Shown in pieces: positions 9,201-17,496 of a DNA stretch of 38,949 bases (position 1 is the first letter of the stretch; every line of letters begins with the position of its first letter). The stretch is taken from contig NZ_LT962671.1 in the NCBI RefSeq assembly GCF_900199545.1, positions 2,624,638 to 2,663,586 on the forward strand, written 5' to 3'. The stretch is from Raoultibacter massiliensis (lineage in GTDB: Bacteria; Actinomycetota; Coriobacteriia; Coriobacteriales; Eggerthellaceae). A program made the position numbers and the translations under genes. Below the pieces are notes generated by a model that did no database searches, was not told the DNA's origin, and saw nothing but the letters and a program-made list of their open reading frames with translations.

Positions 9201-9224
9201 GAAAGACGCCCGGAGGCGCCTTTC
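9201..9224 (-). promoter_or_regulatory. Leader stem-loop upstream of the CWB2 gene
   Basis: On the minus strand, GAAAGGCGCC and GGCGTCTTTC form a 10-bp stem with a 4-nt loop (one G-U pair), followed by GTCGTTTTC. It is 116 bp upstream of the CWB2 start and could be an attenuator, or the end of a short transcript. No start codon or reading frame of note is seen nearby. Confidence 0.4.
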
Positions 9225-9328
9225 GAGTTGCATGCGATATCAGATTGTCAAAACGCCCGAACTAGTTTGCTACCGATTCTATGGCATTTAACAGTCTACG
9301 GAAACGTAACATGTTTTGCAATACAGTT

Positions 9329-9348
9329 ATATAGGTTGTTCTATAAAA
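9329..9348. promoter_or_regulatory. Operator-like half-palindrome upstream of the CWB2 gene
   Basis: TATAG and CTATA arms are separated by 6 bp, and the right arm CTATAAAA equals 8 bases of the right arm of the tetR-tatA palindrome at 10136-10162. It may be a second, weaker site for the adjacent TetR regulator. The spacing differs (6 versus 3 bp), so this is weak. The rest of 9086-9424 is AT-rich and shows no gene. Confidence 0.25.
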
Positions 9349-9424
9349 TTCATAACTTTTTACCTAATTTGGACAGAAAACCAGCCCGTGTCGATCATCG
9401 ACACCTCCTGGGCGCGCTTGCATC

Positions 9425-10036
9425 TCAGCCGAGAGCCGCGCGCAGGATCGCTTCGACGTCTTCAGCGGCGGGCAGCTTCGCCTGAGGATCCTTTGTTGCT
9501 TGGTAGAGCGCGAACTTGGCCGCCTCGAGCGCATGGGATACGACAAGGCTCGCCTCGTCAGCTGCATCGAGAACCTCGGCGCACGTCCGCAGTTCCCCGT
9601 GCAGCGCAAGGTATGCCGCGGCCCTTTCCCGAAACGCCTCAACGTATTCGAAGCTGTTGTTGAGAAACAGCTTCATGAGATCTGGCGTTTCCTTTACGAG
9701 CTCCACGCGCATTCGAGCGATATCCCCATCCCAATCGTAGCTTCGCACGACATCGAGAAAAAGACTTAGCACCGCGTGGAAAAAGGTAGCCGGCATGTAA
9801 CGGTCGAGAGCCGCGAAAACCGCTTGGTCTTCCAAATCGAACTTCCCGATGCCGACGATAGCGGCATCCTTGGTTGGGAAATAATTGAAGAACGTTCCCT
9901 GCGATATCTCCGCCCGATCGCATATGGCATCGACGGTCACCCCGCCATAGCCGAATTCGCGCACCAGCGTGATCGCCGCCCGCTCGATCGATTCGCGCGT
10001 CTGCCTGCGCTTGCGTTCCCTCAGCCCCTCTTGCAT
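9425..10036 (-). CDS. TetR/AcrR family transcriptional regulator
   Basis: 203 residues. The N-terminal helix-turn-helix spans about residues 14-58, with VTVDAICDRAEISQGTFFNYF at 33-53, close to the TetR consensus. The C-terminal 140 residues are the helical ligand/dimer domain and have no recognisable specificity. The start is ATG 10036, with GAAAGG 7 nt upstream; the longer frame begins in DNA that looks non-coding. It is transcribed divergently from tatA, and a perfect palindrome lies between its own -35 and -10 elements, which points to autorepression. Confidence 0.88.
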   Translation of the reverse strand: MQEGLRERKRRQTRESIERAAITLVREFGYGGVTVDAICDRAEISQGTFFNYFPTKDAAIVGIGKFDLEDQAVFAALDRYMPATFFHAVLSLFLDVVRSYDWDGDIARMRVELVKETPDLMKLFLNNSFEYVEAFRERAAAYLALHGELRTCAEVLDAADEASLVVSHALEAAKFALYQATKDPQAKLPAAEDVEAILRAALG

Positions 10037-10135
10037 TCGACACCTTTCGATCCCACGTGCGCCTTCTTCCGCCAGCTTCCCAACCGCTTGCATGCATTAT
10101 ACGGAAGGCTTCCCCCGCACTTCCATACTTGTCGT

Positions 10136-10162
10136 ATATTTTTATAGTCTCTATAAAAATAT
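10136..10162. promoter_or_regulatory. Perfect operator palindrome between tetR and tatA
   Basis: ATATTTTTATAG and CTATAAAAATAT form 12-bp perfect arms around TCT. The site covers the spacer and -10 of the predicted tetR promoter and ends on the -35 of the predicted tatA promoter. It is the expected kind of site for the adjacent TetR protein. Confidence 0.7.
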
Positions 10163-10168
10163 TGTCAC
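10141..10168 (-). promoter_or_regulatory. Predicted tetR promoter
   Basis: On the minus strand GTGACA (10168-10163) is followed after 16 bp by TATAAA (10146-10141). The operator palindrome overlaps the -10 and spacer. Confidence 0.5.
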
Positions 10169-10190
10169 TATAATTTTTCTGTGCTTTAAT
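10162..10190 (+). promoter_or_regulatory. Predicted tatA promoter
   Basis: TTGTCA (10162-10167), 17-bp spacer, TTTAAT (10185-10190): each hexamer is 5 of 6 to the housekeeping consensus. Its -35 abuts the TetR operator palindrome. Confidence 0.6.
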
Positions 10191-10248
10191 GACTCGGTGA
10201 GCGACGGCTGCATGGAACCGCCGCATGCCGTTAGCGAAAGGAGCTGCC

Positions 10249-10437
10249 ATGAAAATATTCGGATTGGGCATTCCCGAACTCGTTTTGATTCTGGTAGTCG
10301 CACTGCTCATCTTCGGCCCGAAAAACCTTCCCAAACTGGGAGGAATGCTCGGCCGCTCGGTCAAGAAACTGCGCGCACGCACCGACGAGAAGTTCAAAGA
10401 CGCCGACGAATCGGATGCTGGAACGCAGCCTGCTTGA
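10249..10437 (+). CDS. tatA: Sec-independent translocase subunit TatA
   Basis: 62 residues. A short N-terminal membrane helix (ELVLILVVALLIF, about 8-20) is followed by the FGPKNLPKLG hinge, an amphipathic helix (LGRSVKKLRAR) and an acidic tail. This is the canonical TatA/E layout for the pore-forming subunit of the twin-arginine export system. The start is ATG 10249 with AAAGGAG upstream; an in-frame ATG at 10225 is ignored because it would add residues before the helix. tatC is not in the window. A likely client, the Tat-signal flavoprotein, is at 26533. It is divergent from tetR and ends in a strong terminator, so it is monocistronic. Confidence 0.92.
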   Translation: MKIFGLGIPELVLILVVALLIFGPKNLPKLGGMLGRSVKKLRARTDEKFKDADESDAGTQPA

Positions 10438-10472
10438 TGAAGGCCTAGAATAACCTCTGATTTGCCTTTCAA

Positions 10473-10499
10473 GGGCACGCGCGTGCGCGTGCCCTTTTT
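10473..10499 (+). terminator. Intrinsic terminator of tatA
   Basis: GGGCACGCG and CGCGTGCCC arms (4-nt loop) followed by TTTTT, 36 bp after the tatA stop. Confidence 0.9.
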
Positions 10500-10679
10500 C
10501 GTGCATCCGTTTTCGTGCACAAAAACCTTATCCCCCGGCACGGTTACCGCATGCCCCATTTTCTCGTATGGAGAAATACGGTAAAGTGGCTGGGTGCTTT
10601 TCTGCTTCCGCCCAACCGGAGCGAAAAGCGCCGCAATCAGGGACATCGCCCATCGGGCTACGCGACACGGGAGAACGTG

Positions 10680-12083
10680 ATGGAACAACGCGAACGATTC
10701 GGAAGCAGGCTCGGATTTCTGCTCATCAGCGCTGGCTGCGCAATTGGGCTCGGCAATGTTTGGCGATTCCCCTACATCACCGGAGAGTACGGCGGCGCGG
10801 CTTTCGTCCTGCTGTACCTCGTATTTCTCATCATACTCGGCCTTCCCGTCATGATCATGGAATTCGCCGTCGGCCGTGCCAGCCAGAAAAGCTGCGCGAA
10901 AAGCTTCGATACGCTCGAACCCGCAGGGACGAAATGGCACTGGTACAAGTGGCTTGGATTCGGCGGCTGCTACCTGCTCATGATGTTCTACACCACCGTC
11001 GGCGGCTGGATGCTCGCCTACGTGGTGAAGATGGCGTCCGGCGAATTCAACGGGCTTTCAAGCGAGCAGGTGGGCGGCGTGTTCTCGAACATGCTCGCCG
11101 ACCCCATCGGGCTGATCGGCTGGCTACTCGTTGTCACCATCATCGGATTCTTCGTGTGCAGCCTTGGCCTCCAGAAGGGCGTTGAGCGTATAACCAAAGC
11201 CATGATGGCCTGCCTCTTCGTCATCATGGCCGTTCTCTGCGTCCGAAGCGTCACGCTCGAAGGCGGCGGCGAAGGCCTTGCGTTTTATCTCATCCCCGAT
11301 TTCTCGCGCCTGTTCGCGGGCGCCACAACGGCCGAACAACTGGCCTCTTTCGGCGAAGCGGTCTATGCGGCGATGGGGCAGGCGTTCTTCACGCTCTCGC
11401 TCGGAATCTCGGCCATGGCGATCTTCGGCAGCTATATCGGGAAGGATCGTCGGCTCACCGGCGAGGCGCTCAGCGTGGGCGTGCTCGACACGCTTGTCGC
11501 ATTCATGGCCGGACTCATCATTTTCCCGGCATGCTTCGCGTTCGGCGTCAACCCCGGCGAAGGACCAAGCCTGGTGTTCGTCACGCTGCCGAGCGTGTTC
11601 GAGCAAATGTGGATGGGTCAGCTTTGGGGGACGCTGTTTTTCCTGTTCATGAGTTTTGCGGCGCTTTCAACCATTATCGCCGTGTTCGAAAACCTGCTGA
11701 GCTTCTCGATGGATTTATGGGGCTGGTCTCGCAAGAAGGCCGTACTGGTCAACGGCGTCGCCGTCATCTTGCTGTCGCTGCCCTGCGCCCTCGGGTTCAA
11801 CGTGCTGTCGGGAGCAGCCATTCCCGGCATCGGAGATATCCAGTCGATCGAAGACTTCATCGTATCGAACAACATCCTGCCCATCGGCAGCCTCATATAC
11901 GTGCTTTTCTGCACGAGCAGACGCGGCTGGGGTTGGAAGAATTTCATCGCCGAAGCCGATACGGGAAAGGGCATCGCTTTCCCGAAGTGGGCTTACCTCT
12001 GGGTGAAATTCGGCATCCCGACCCTCATCGTGGTGATCCTCGTCATGGGATACATCCCCAAATTCCAGGTTTGGTTCGGCTAG
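10680..12083 (+). CDS. Neurotransmitter:sodium symporter (NSS) family transporter
   Basis: 467 residues and about 11-12 membrane helices. The TM1 signature GCAIGLGNVWRFPYITGEYG, with its unwound Na+/substrate-binding region, is at about residues 18-37, followed by GGAAFVLLYL and LPVMIMEFAVGR. Bacterial members of the LeuT/TnaT/MhsT type import amino acids with Na+; the substrate cannot be told here. The start is ATG 10680 with GGGAGAACG upstream. The in-frame extension to 10515 is poor in membrane features and has no ribosome-binding site. Its TAG stop overlaps the stop of the convergent lysR gene within CTAG. Confidence 0.92.
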   Translation: MEQRERFGSRLGFLLISAGCAIGLGNVWRFPYITGEYGGAAFVLLYLVFLIILGLPVMIMEFAVGRASQKSCAKSFDTLEPAGTKWHWYKWLGFGGCYLLMMFYTTVGGWMLAYVVKMASGEFNGLSSEQVGGVFSNMLADPIGLIGWLLVVTIIGFFVCSLGLQKGVERITKAMMACLFVIMAVLCVRSVTLEGGGEGLAFYLIPDFSRLFAGATTAEQLASFGEAVYAAMGQAFFTLSLGISAMAIFGSYIGKDRRLTGEALSVGVLDTLVAFMAGLIIFPACFAFGVNPGEGPSLVFVTLPSVFEQMWMGQLWGTLFFLFMSFAALSTIIAVFENLLSFSMDLWGWSRKKAVLVNGVAVILLSLPCALGFNVLSGAAIPGIGDIQSIEDFIVSNNILPIGSLIYVLFCTSRRGWGWKNFIAEADTGKGIAFPKWAYLWVKFGIPTLIVVILVMGYIPKFQVWFG

Positions 12084-12997
12084 CTTGACGGGGCGTCTCC
12101 GCACTCGCTTGCATACGCGCAGCTTGCCAGATCCCCGACAAGCCCTCTGAACTCGCTCTCGAACAGGCTTCCTTTGAGCCAGATGAACGTCATGTCATGG
12201 GAAATGGGCGGCTCGGCAAGCTCGATCTTCTGCAGGACGCCCGCTTCGCAATCCGCCCGTACGGCAGATTCGTAGAGAAACGCGATGCCGTACCCGTTTG
12301 CGACAAGCGTTTTAATGATGTTGATGCTTGTGACTTCAGTGGTTCGGGCGAAGCCGTCAAGGGAAAGGTTGCGCGCTGCCAGCGCGTGCTCGAGCACCGC
12401 GCGCGTTCCCGATCCATCCTCCCTTACAACAAGATGCTCGCCGAGCAAATCTTCAAGAGATCGGGGCGCTTCGGCAAGATCGCTTCCGGGCGCGCACACC
12501 GCAACGAGCTCCTCCGTGCAAAAGACGCTCCCATCGTATTCCCCCTTGTCGAAGAATCCCTCCACAAGCGCACAATCCAGGCTTCCTTCGTGAAGCATCG
12601 CAAGCAAGTCCTCCGTGCCCGAAGCAACGATTCGCACCTGCAAATCGGGACGCTGCAGCAGGAATCGGGCAAGCGGGCGGGCTATCACGTATTCGCCTGC
12701 GGTCATCGTAACGCCGAAGCCAAGCGTTCGGCGAGCGCCCGACAGCGAAGCGATGCGCTCCTTGACCAACCTCTCGTCGTGCACCATGACCGCAAGCGCG
12801 TCGCGCAGCACCTCGCCCGCCTTGGTCAGCGAAAGCCGACGGTTGCGATAATCGAACAGCTTTGCCCCGTAGGCGCTTTCAAGATGGGAAATGTGCTGAG
12901 AAACGGCGGGCTGCGTAATATTGAGCCTTTGTGCCGTCCGTGTGTAGCTCAGCGTATCGCACACGTCGAGGAACGTCTCTGTCCTAAAATCCTGCAT
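12080..12997 (-). CDS. LysR-type transcriptional regulator
   Basis: 305 residues. The winged helix-turn-helix is at about 1-60 (LSYTRTAQRLNITQPAVSQH), followed by a two-lobed effector-binding domain. It is transcribed divergently from the TDT transporter gene, the usual arrangement for a LysR activator and its target, so an organic or inorganic anion carried by that transporter may be its effector. The start is ATG 12997. Its stop overlaps that of the NSS symporter on the other strand by 4 bp. Confidence 0.92.
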   Translation of the reverse strand: MQDFRTETFLDVCDTLSYTRTAQRLNITQPAVSQHISHLESAYGAKLFDYRNRRLSLTKAGEVLRDALAVMVHDERLVKERIASLSGARRTLGFGVTMTAGEYVIARPLARFLLQRPDLQVRIVASGTEDLLAMLHEGSLDCALVEGFFDKGEYDGSVFCTEELVAVCAPGSDLAEAPRSLEDLLGEHLVVREDGSGTRAVLEHALAARNLSLDGFARTTEVTSINIIKTLVANGYGIAFLYESAVRADCEAGVLQKIELAEPPISHDMTFIWLKGSLFESEFRGLVGDLASCAYASECGDAPSS

Positions 12998-13010
12998 GAT
13001 ATCCGTTTCT

Positions 13011-13057
13011 CTTATCAGTGGTTTTCTGTATAAGAATTTATTATTGATACATAATAA
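13011..13057. promoter_or_regulatory. AT-rich divergent control region of lysR-type gene and TDT transporter
   Basis: Two inverted repeats are present: CTTAT (13011-13015) with ATAAG (13030-13034), and TTATTAT (13038-13044) with ATAATAA (13051-13057). LysR proteins bind interrupted dyads with a T-N11-A core in such gaps; CTTAT-N14-ATAAG fits that loosely. Promoter hexamers in this very AT-rich stretch cannot be assigned reliably. Confidence 0.45.
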
Positions 13058-13144
13058 TTAATAAGTTCTATTTTTGCCAGGGCAGTGGGACAATACCGAG
13101 CAATATGAACGATTCGGGCTGCTGGCCAGGTTAGGAGATAGTTC

Positions 13145-14137
13145 GTGAAAAGCGTCATCCAAAAGGTTCCGATTCCAACTGCCGGAGTAGCGCTCGGCCT
13201 TGCTGCCCTTGGCATCCTGCTCCAGCCGCTCTCGGAAGCGTTTCACCTCATCGCAGGCGTACTTTCCCTCATCATGGTCGCCTTCCTCGAGGCAAAGATC
13301 ATCCTGTTCCCCGCCATGGTCAGAGAGGATCTGAAAAACCCCGTGTTCGCCGCGGTCAGCGCAACGCTCTTCATGACCACCATGCAGCTGGCAACCTACC
13401 TGGCACCGCTTGCCTACGATGCCGCCTTCGTCATTTGGAGCATCGCCGTCATCGGCCACTTCTGCCTTATGGCGTGGTTCACCATCGCCTTCACCTTGCA
13501 CTTCGATCTCAAGCAGGTCTTCCCCACGCACTTCATCGCCTACGTGGGCATCATCGTAGCATCGCTCACCTCGCCGACCTTCGGCATGGAAGCCGTGGGC
13601 GCTGTCATTTTCTGGTTTGGATTCGCGCTCTACCTCGCGCTGCTCGTCATCGTTGGCCTTCGCTACATCAAGCATGAAGTTCCCGAACCATCGAAGCCCC
13701 TCTTTTGCATCTACGCGGCGCCGATGAGCCTTTCGCTTGCAGGATACCTTGCATCCGCTGCGGAACCGAATGCCGTCATGGTCGGCATCATGGCCGTTCT
13801 GGCACAGCTGTTCCTCGTGCTCGTGCTCACTCAGCTGCCCAAGCTGCTCAAAATCAAGTTCTACCCGAGCTATGCGGCGATGACCTTTCCATTCGTCATC
13901 TCGGCCTCGGCCCTGCTCAAAGCGGTCACGTATTTCGAAGGGCTGGGTTTCGGAGGTCCCGTTTTCATGGCCGCCCACGTGCTCATTTCGATCGAAACCA
14001 TTCTCGCAACCGTCATGGTGCTGTATGTTCTGGGCCATTACCTGCGATTCTTTTTCCGTCGCATCGAAGGCAAGCCAACCGAGCCGGTGCTCACATCCGC
14101 AGAGATCGCCCGCTTCGCCGAAGAGATCGAGGGCTAG
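13145..14137 (+). CDS. TDT (TehA/SLAC1) family transporter
   Basis: 330 residues with about ten hydrophobic segments, the expected count for the tellurite-resistance/dicarboxylate transporter family (TehA, MAE1, SLAC1-like anion channels and exporters). Visible segments include FTIAFTLHFDLKQVFPTHF around residues 117-135, where family members carry pore-lining Phe residues. The substrate is unknown (C4-dicarboxylate, sulfite or chloride-like anions are precedents). The start is GTG 13145, with TTAGGAGATA upstream. It lies head-to-head with the LysR gene and tail-to-tail with rsgA, only 18 bp away and with no visible terminator between. Confidence 0.85.
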   Translation: MKSVIQKVPIPTAGVALGLAALGILLQPLSEAFHLIAGVLSLIMVAFLEAKIILFPAMVREDLKNPVFAAVSATLFMTTMQLATYLAPLAYDAAFVIWSIAVIGHFCLMAWFTIAFTLHFDLKQVFPTHFIAYVGIIVASLTSPTFGMEAVGAVIFWFGFALYLALLVIVGLRYIKHEVPEPSKPLFCIYAAPMSLSLAGYLASAAEPNAVMVGIMAVLAQLFLVLVLTQLPKLLKIKFYPSYAAMTFPFVISASALLKAVTYFEGLGFGGPVFMAAHVLISIETILATVMVLYVLGHYLRFFFRRIEGKPTEPVLTSAEIARFAEEIEG

Positions 14138-14155
14138 AAGCAACCAAGGTTCGGG

Positions 14156-15127
14156 CTATCCCCGGCGTCGGGGGTGGCCCGTTCTCGACCGTATGCGGGA
14201 CGCCTCTTCACGGCGTTCGCGAATCTCGTTGGTTTCGCTGCGCAAGGCATGGTAGGAATCGAGGCGGCTTTGTGAAAGTTCGCCCTTCTCAACCGCACGG
14301 TGAACGGCGCACCCCGGTTCGGCTTCGTGGCGGCAATCCCTGAACTTGCACGAGGCGGCAAGTTCCTCGATATCGGAAAACGCCGCTTCGATTCCGCTTT
14401 CCGCATCCCAAAGGCCGAGTCCCCGTACGCCGGGCATATCGACGACGCACCCGCCGCCGGGCACGTCGATCATCTCGCGGCTCACCGTGGTGTGCCGTCC
14501 TTTCCCGTCGACCTCCCTCACTTCGGCCGTCTCCTGCACCTCGCATCCGACGAGCAGGTTCACAAGGCTCGATTTCCCCACACCGCTCTTCCCGATGAGC
14601 ACGGTGGTTGTACCGGGGGCCACGAGGTCGCGCACCGCATCGATGCTTTCGGGCTCTTCCGCCGAAACCACCAGCACCCGATCCCGGGCACCCACCAGAT
14701 CGCCGACTTTGCGGGCGATGCGTTCGATATCCTCGTCGCTTTCGGCAAGATCGGCCTTGGTGAGAATGACCGCAACATCGGCTCCTGTTTCATGGGCAAG
14801 CACCAGTTCGCGTTCAAGGCGTCTGAGATTCACATCCGCAATGGGCTGGGCGATGAGCACCGTATCGAAGTTGGCGGCAAGAACCTGCGGAAGCGCCCGC
14901 TCGGTGGGATCCTTGCGAACGAATTCGGTTTTGCGGGGAAGGATTTCGGCGATGATCGCCTTGTCATGCGCCTCGGGGATGTCGAGCAAAACCCGGTCCC
15001 CGATAACGGCGCGCACCTTCTCTCCTTTGACCAGAGCCGTTGCATGCTTGCACCGAAGCTCGTCTCCCGCTTCCGTGCGAACGAGCGGGTAACCCCTGTC
15101 GAGCTTGACAACCTGGCCTTCGAGCAC
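14156..15127 (-). CDS. rsgA: Ribosome small subunit-dependent GTPase RsgA
   Basis: 323 residues. RsgA is a circularly permuted GTPase that helps the late maturation of the 30S subunit. The order of motifs shows the permutation: OB-fold N-terminus (1-70), G4 TKAD at 123-126, G1 GKSGVGKSS at 179-187, G3 DMPG at 230-233. A zinc knuckle follows with C260, C265, H267 and C273. It ends in a basic tail. The start is GTG 15127, directly after the TAA of the previous gene with no gap, so translation is probably coupled. It is the last gene of the trkH unit. Confidence 0.95.
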   Translation of the reverse strand: MLEGQVVKLDRGYPLVRTEAGDELRCKHATALVKGEKVRAVIGDRVLLDIPEAHDKAIIAEILPRKTEFVRKDPTERALPQVLAANFDTVLIAQPIADVNLRRLERELVLAHETGADVAVILTKADLAESDEDIERIARKVGDLVGARDRVLVVSAEEPESIDAVRDLVAPGTTTVLIGKSGVGKSSLVNLLVGCEVQETAEVREVDGKGRHTTVSREMIDVPGGGCVVDMPGVRGLGLWDAESGIEAAFSDIEELAASCKFRDCRHEAEPGCAVHRAVEKGELSQSRLDSYHALRSETNEIRERREEASRIRSRTGHPRRRG

Positions 15128-15727
15128 TTAACGCCGCCTTTCCCGAAGCCAGTAGAACACGCCGGTAACCACGAGCCCCACCGCAACGACAACTGCGCCG
15201 GGAATGAACGCTTCGAGGCTGAACGGCTCTTCGTGGTGCTTGCCCTTATCGACCACGCTCACGTGTTCGGCATGCAAATCGGTCAATCCGCTGTGCTCGG
15301 GACACACGAGATGGAAGGTACCGCGAACCTGCAGCATCGTTCCCGTCGTTCCGTACTTCCCAAACGCATCAATGCGTTCGGCCTGTTCATCGGTCATAAA
15401 AACCGATATCGATGCGTTCGATGAGGGATCGCGCGACATGAGCGTGATCCAGCGATGGTCGGGATCTCCCTCAACGGCGATCGAATCGCCGACGGCCTCG
15501 CCGACGATCTGCACCGTCTGATTGTCGTAATACGAATCGGCCGAGCTTAAATCTGCAATGCTCGTATCGAAGATGAACGAGCTGTCAGGCAGCTGTTGGG
15601 GATTGACGGTGTTCTCATCTTCGCCTTCGGCAAGCGCAACCGCTGGAGACATGTACAGCGACAACGCGAGAGCAAGCGCAGCAACGCCCTTCGAGGCCAG
15701 GCGCATTGGAGCCGAAAGCCCGATCAT
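15128..15727 (-). CDS. Secreted membrane-anchored protein with OB-fold-like domain
   Basis: 199 residues. A signal peptide (about 1-33, ending in VALAEGED) is followed by a predicted beta-barrel region (about 60-160), where YYDNQTVQIVGEAVGD and TMLQVRGTFHLVC look like OB-fold strands, and by one membrane helix (about 170-190) with a basic RERRR end. It would be anchored with the domain outside. The function is unknown. The start ATG 15727 overlaps the TGA of trkH (ATGA), and its stop touches the GTG of rsgA, so the three genes are tightly coupled. Confidence 0.72.
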   Translation of the reverse strand: MIGLSAPMRLASKGVAALALALSLYMSPAVALAEGEDENTVNPQQLPDSSFIFDTSIADLSSADSYYDNQTVQIVGEAVGDSIAVEGDPDHRWITLMSRDPSSNASISVFMTDEQAERIDAFGKYGTTGTMLQVRGTFHLVCPEHSGLTDLHAEHVSVVDKGKHHEEPFSLEAFIPGAVVVAVGLVVTGVFYWLRERRR

Positions 15728-17250
15728 GATGCGTTCACCCCGATTCTGCGACGGGGCTTGAACGACACGATGATCTCGACAATGAGCGCGAGCAGCGTTA
15801 CGAATTCGAGACGACCCGCCCACATCTGGAAAATGTAGACCGTCTCGAGCACCTTGGGCATGTCGGGCGCAACTATGCCCGAAGTAACGCCCGCGTTGCT
15901 CGTCATGGCAACCGATTCGAAGATGGCCTGCGTCGCGTCGTAGCCGTATGCGATGCCGACAAGCGCCCCGATCGCGTAGGTGATGATGTAGAGCGCAAAC
16001 ACCGTCATGGCGTTTTTCGCAAGCTCAGGCGATATGAGCCTACGGCCGATATGGTTGTAATCGACGACCACGCGTGCGGAATCGGGGGCAAGCGCTTCTT
16101 TGATGGTGACCACGATCGACTTCGCGATAACGCCGATGCGCTGGAATTTGATGCCGCCGGCCGTACTGCCCGAGCTGCCGCCAACCGCCATCACAACGGC
16201 GATGACGAGAAACGCACCCGATGAGAACACCGTGGTCAGCTGGTTCGACGTGATGTTCTGGAAACCTGTTGTCGAGAACGCCGAAATGATCATGAACAGG
16301 CCGCGCCGCAGCATTGCCCCCAAGTCGGAAAACGACGCCGTAGCAGTGAGCGCGGCGGCGAACACGAGCGTCATGACCGAAAGCCACACGACCATCGTGC
16401 GGATCTCGAGGTCGCGGAAAAACGCCGCTGTTCGACCGCGGATGATTTCGGTGTAAAGCACGAAGTTGATGGTGCCGATGATCATGAGAACCATGAGCAC
16501 GATCTCGAGTCCGATCGAATGGTAGTACAGCACGCTCTCCCCCATAGGGGCGAAGCCGCCCGTCGTGAATCCCGAGATGGCAAGCCAGAGGCTCTGGAAA
16601 ATCGCCCGTATCGGCTCCATGCCGAGGAAGATGCACAAAATCGTGAGCAGCGCCGTTGCAATGAAGATGACCACGAGCGAAATCTTCGCGATGATCTGCG
16701 TGGTCTGCACGACGTTGGGCACCACGTGCTCGCTGCGCCCCTCGGAAGAATACAGGCTCGCCCCTGCGCGCTTTCCAAACAGCCCAAACGACATCGCGAC
16801 GACAATCAGGCCCAGGCCGCCGATATAGTGCATGACGAAGCGCCACGTGTTATCCGCAACGGACAGGTGGTTGAGGTCTTGGACGACCGTGGCCCCCGTC
16901 GTCGTAACGCCCGAAACGCTTTCGAAGAACGCATCGAGCGGATTGGCGTAGTGGCCCGAAAGGTGAAGCGGAATCGCCGCCACAAGAGCGATGACGATCC
17001 AAGCAAGCCCCGTTACCGCCAACGCCTGCTGTCGGTTCAAACGGCCGGGTTCGATGCGCAAAAAACGCAGCCCGCTTCCCACGACGAGCGCGATGCCGAT
17101 CGTAAGAAGATAGTGGGTAGCCGGCTTCCATTCGCCGCACGCGATGGCAACCACAAAGGGAACGAGAAGCGCGAACGAGAAGAACAGGATCAGAACACCA
17201 AGATAGTGTCCGATAACCCGTACATCATATAAAGAAAAACGCTGCCACAT
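15724..17250 (-). CDS. trkH: TrkH/KtrB family potassium uptake protein
   Basis: 508 residues, the usual size for TrkH, with four M1-P-M2 units. Filter-like segments include SGVTTTGATV, SGFTTGGFAP, SAFSTTGFQN and SNAGVTSG, each with the key glycine of the K+ path. It imports potassium together with a cytosolic TrkA/KtrA NAD-binding subunit, which is not in this window. The start is ATG 17250; the ribosome-binding site (AAGAGAT) is weak. A 45-residue membrane protein lies 65 bp upstream on the same strand. Downstream it overlaps the OB-fold gene by 4 bp. Confidence 0.93.
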   Translation of the reverse strand: MWQRFSLYDVRVIGHYLGVLILFFSFALLVPFVVAIACGEWKPATHYLLTIGIALVVGSGLRFLRIEPGRLNRQQALAVTGLAWIVIALVAAIPLHLSGHYANPLDAFFESVSGVTTTGATVVQDLNHLSVADNTWRFVMHYIGGLGLIVVAMSFGLFGKRAGASLYSSEGRSEHVVPNVVQTTQIIAKISLVVIFIATALLTILCIFLGMEPIRAIFQSLWLAISGFTTGGFAPMGESVLYYHSIGLEIVLMVLMIIGTINFVLYTEIIRGRTAAFFRDLEIRTMVVWLSVMTLVFAAALTATASFSDLGAMLRRGLFMIISAFSTTGFQNITSNQLTTVFSSGAFLVIAVVMAVGGSSGSTAGGIKFQRIGVIAKSIVVTIKEALAPDSARVVVDYNHIGRRLISPELAKNAMTVFALYIITYAIGALVGIAYGYDATQAIFESVAMTSNAGVTSGIVAPDMPKVLETVYIFQMWAGRLEFVTLLALIVEIIVSFKPRRRIGVNAS

Positions 17251-17315
17251 ATCTCTTGCGCAAAGAGCCGCCTACGCCGCCCGCTGCCCAGCCCTTCTGC
17301 CGAAACCGCCCATAG

Positions 17316-17453
17316 CTACCCAAGCACCACGCGCGCCAACACGATAAGGATGCAAAGGAAGAGCAGAAACACCAGTATGCTCGTCAACAGCACGCCAAAC
17401 CCCAAAATTGGGGCCTTGATGCTGCGCTCGATCTTTCGGGTTCGTTTCCGCAT
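17316..17453 (-). CDS. Small single-span membrane protein upstream of trkH
   Basis: 45 residues: a strongly basic start (MRKRTRKIER) followed by one long hydrophobic helix (about 15-43, GFGVLLTSILVFLLFLCILI). No Shine-Dalgarno is visible, but a TAGAAT box lies so that transcription would begin on or next to the A of ATG 17453, which fits a leaderless mRNA. The position 65 bp before trkH on the same strand suggests a role as a small accessory subunit, by analogy with KdpF in the Kdp potassium pump. That is an inference; the family is not known to me. Confidence 0.5.
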   Translation of the reverse strand: MRKRTRKIERSIKAPILGFGVLLTSILVFLLFLCILIVLARVVLG

Positions 17454-17459
17454 GAGGGT

Positions 17460-17465
17460 ATTCTA
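17460..17465 (-). promoter_or_regulatory. Candidate -10 box for a leaderless transcript of the trkH unit
   Basis: TAGAAT on the minus strand ends 6 nt before ATG 17453. No convincing -35 is present at 17-bp spacing (CCGCAT). Confidence 0.35.
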
Positions 17466-17496
17466 GTACAAGTGCGCCCGATATGCGGTTCTGTGA

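Noticed and set aside
9241..9320. TTGACA upstream of the CWB2 gene as a promoter
   Set aside because: No acceptable -10 at 16-18 bp on the minus strand.
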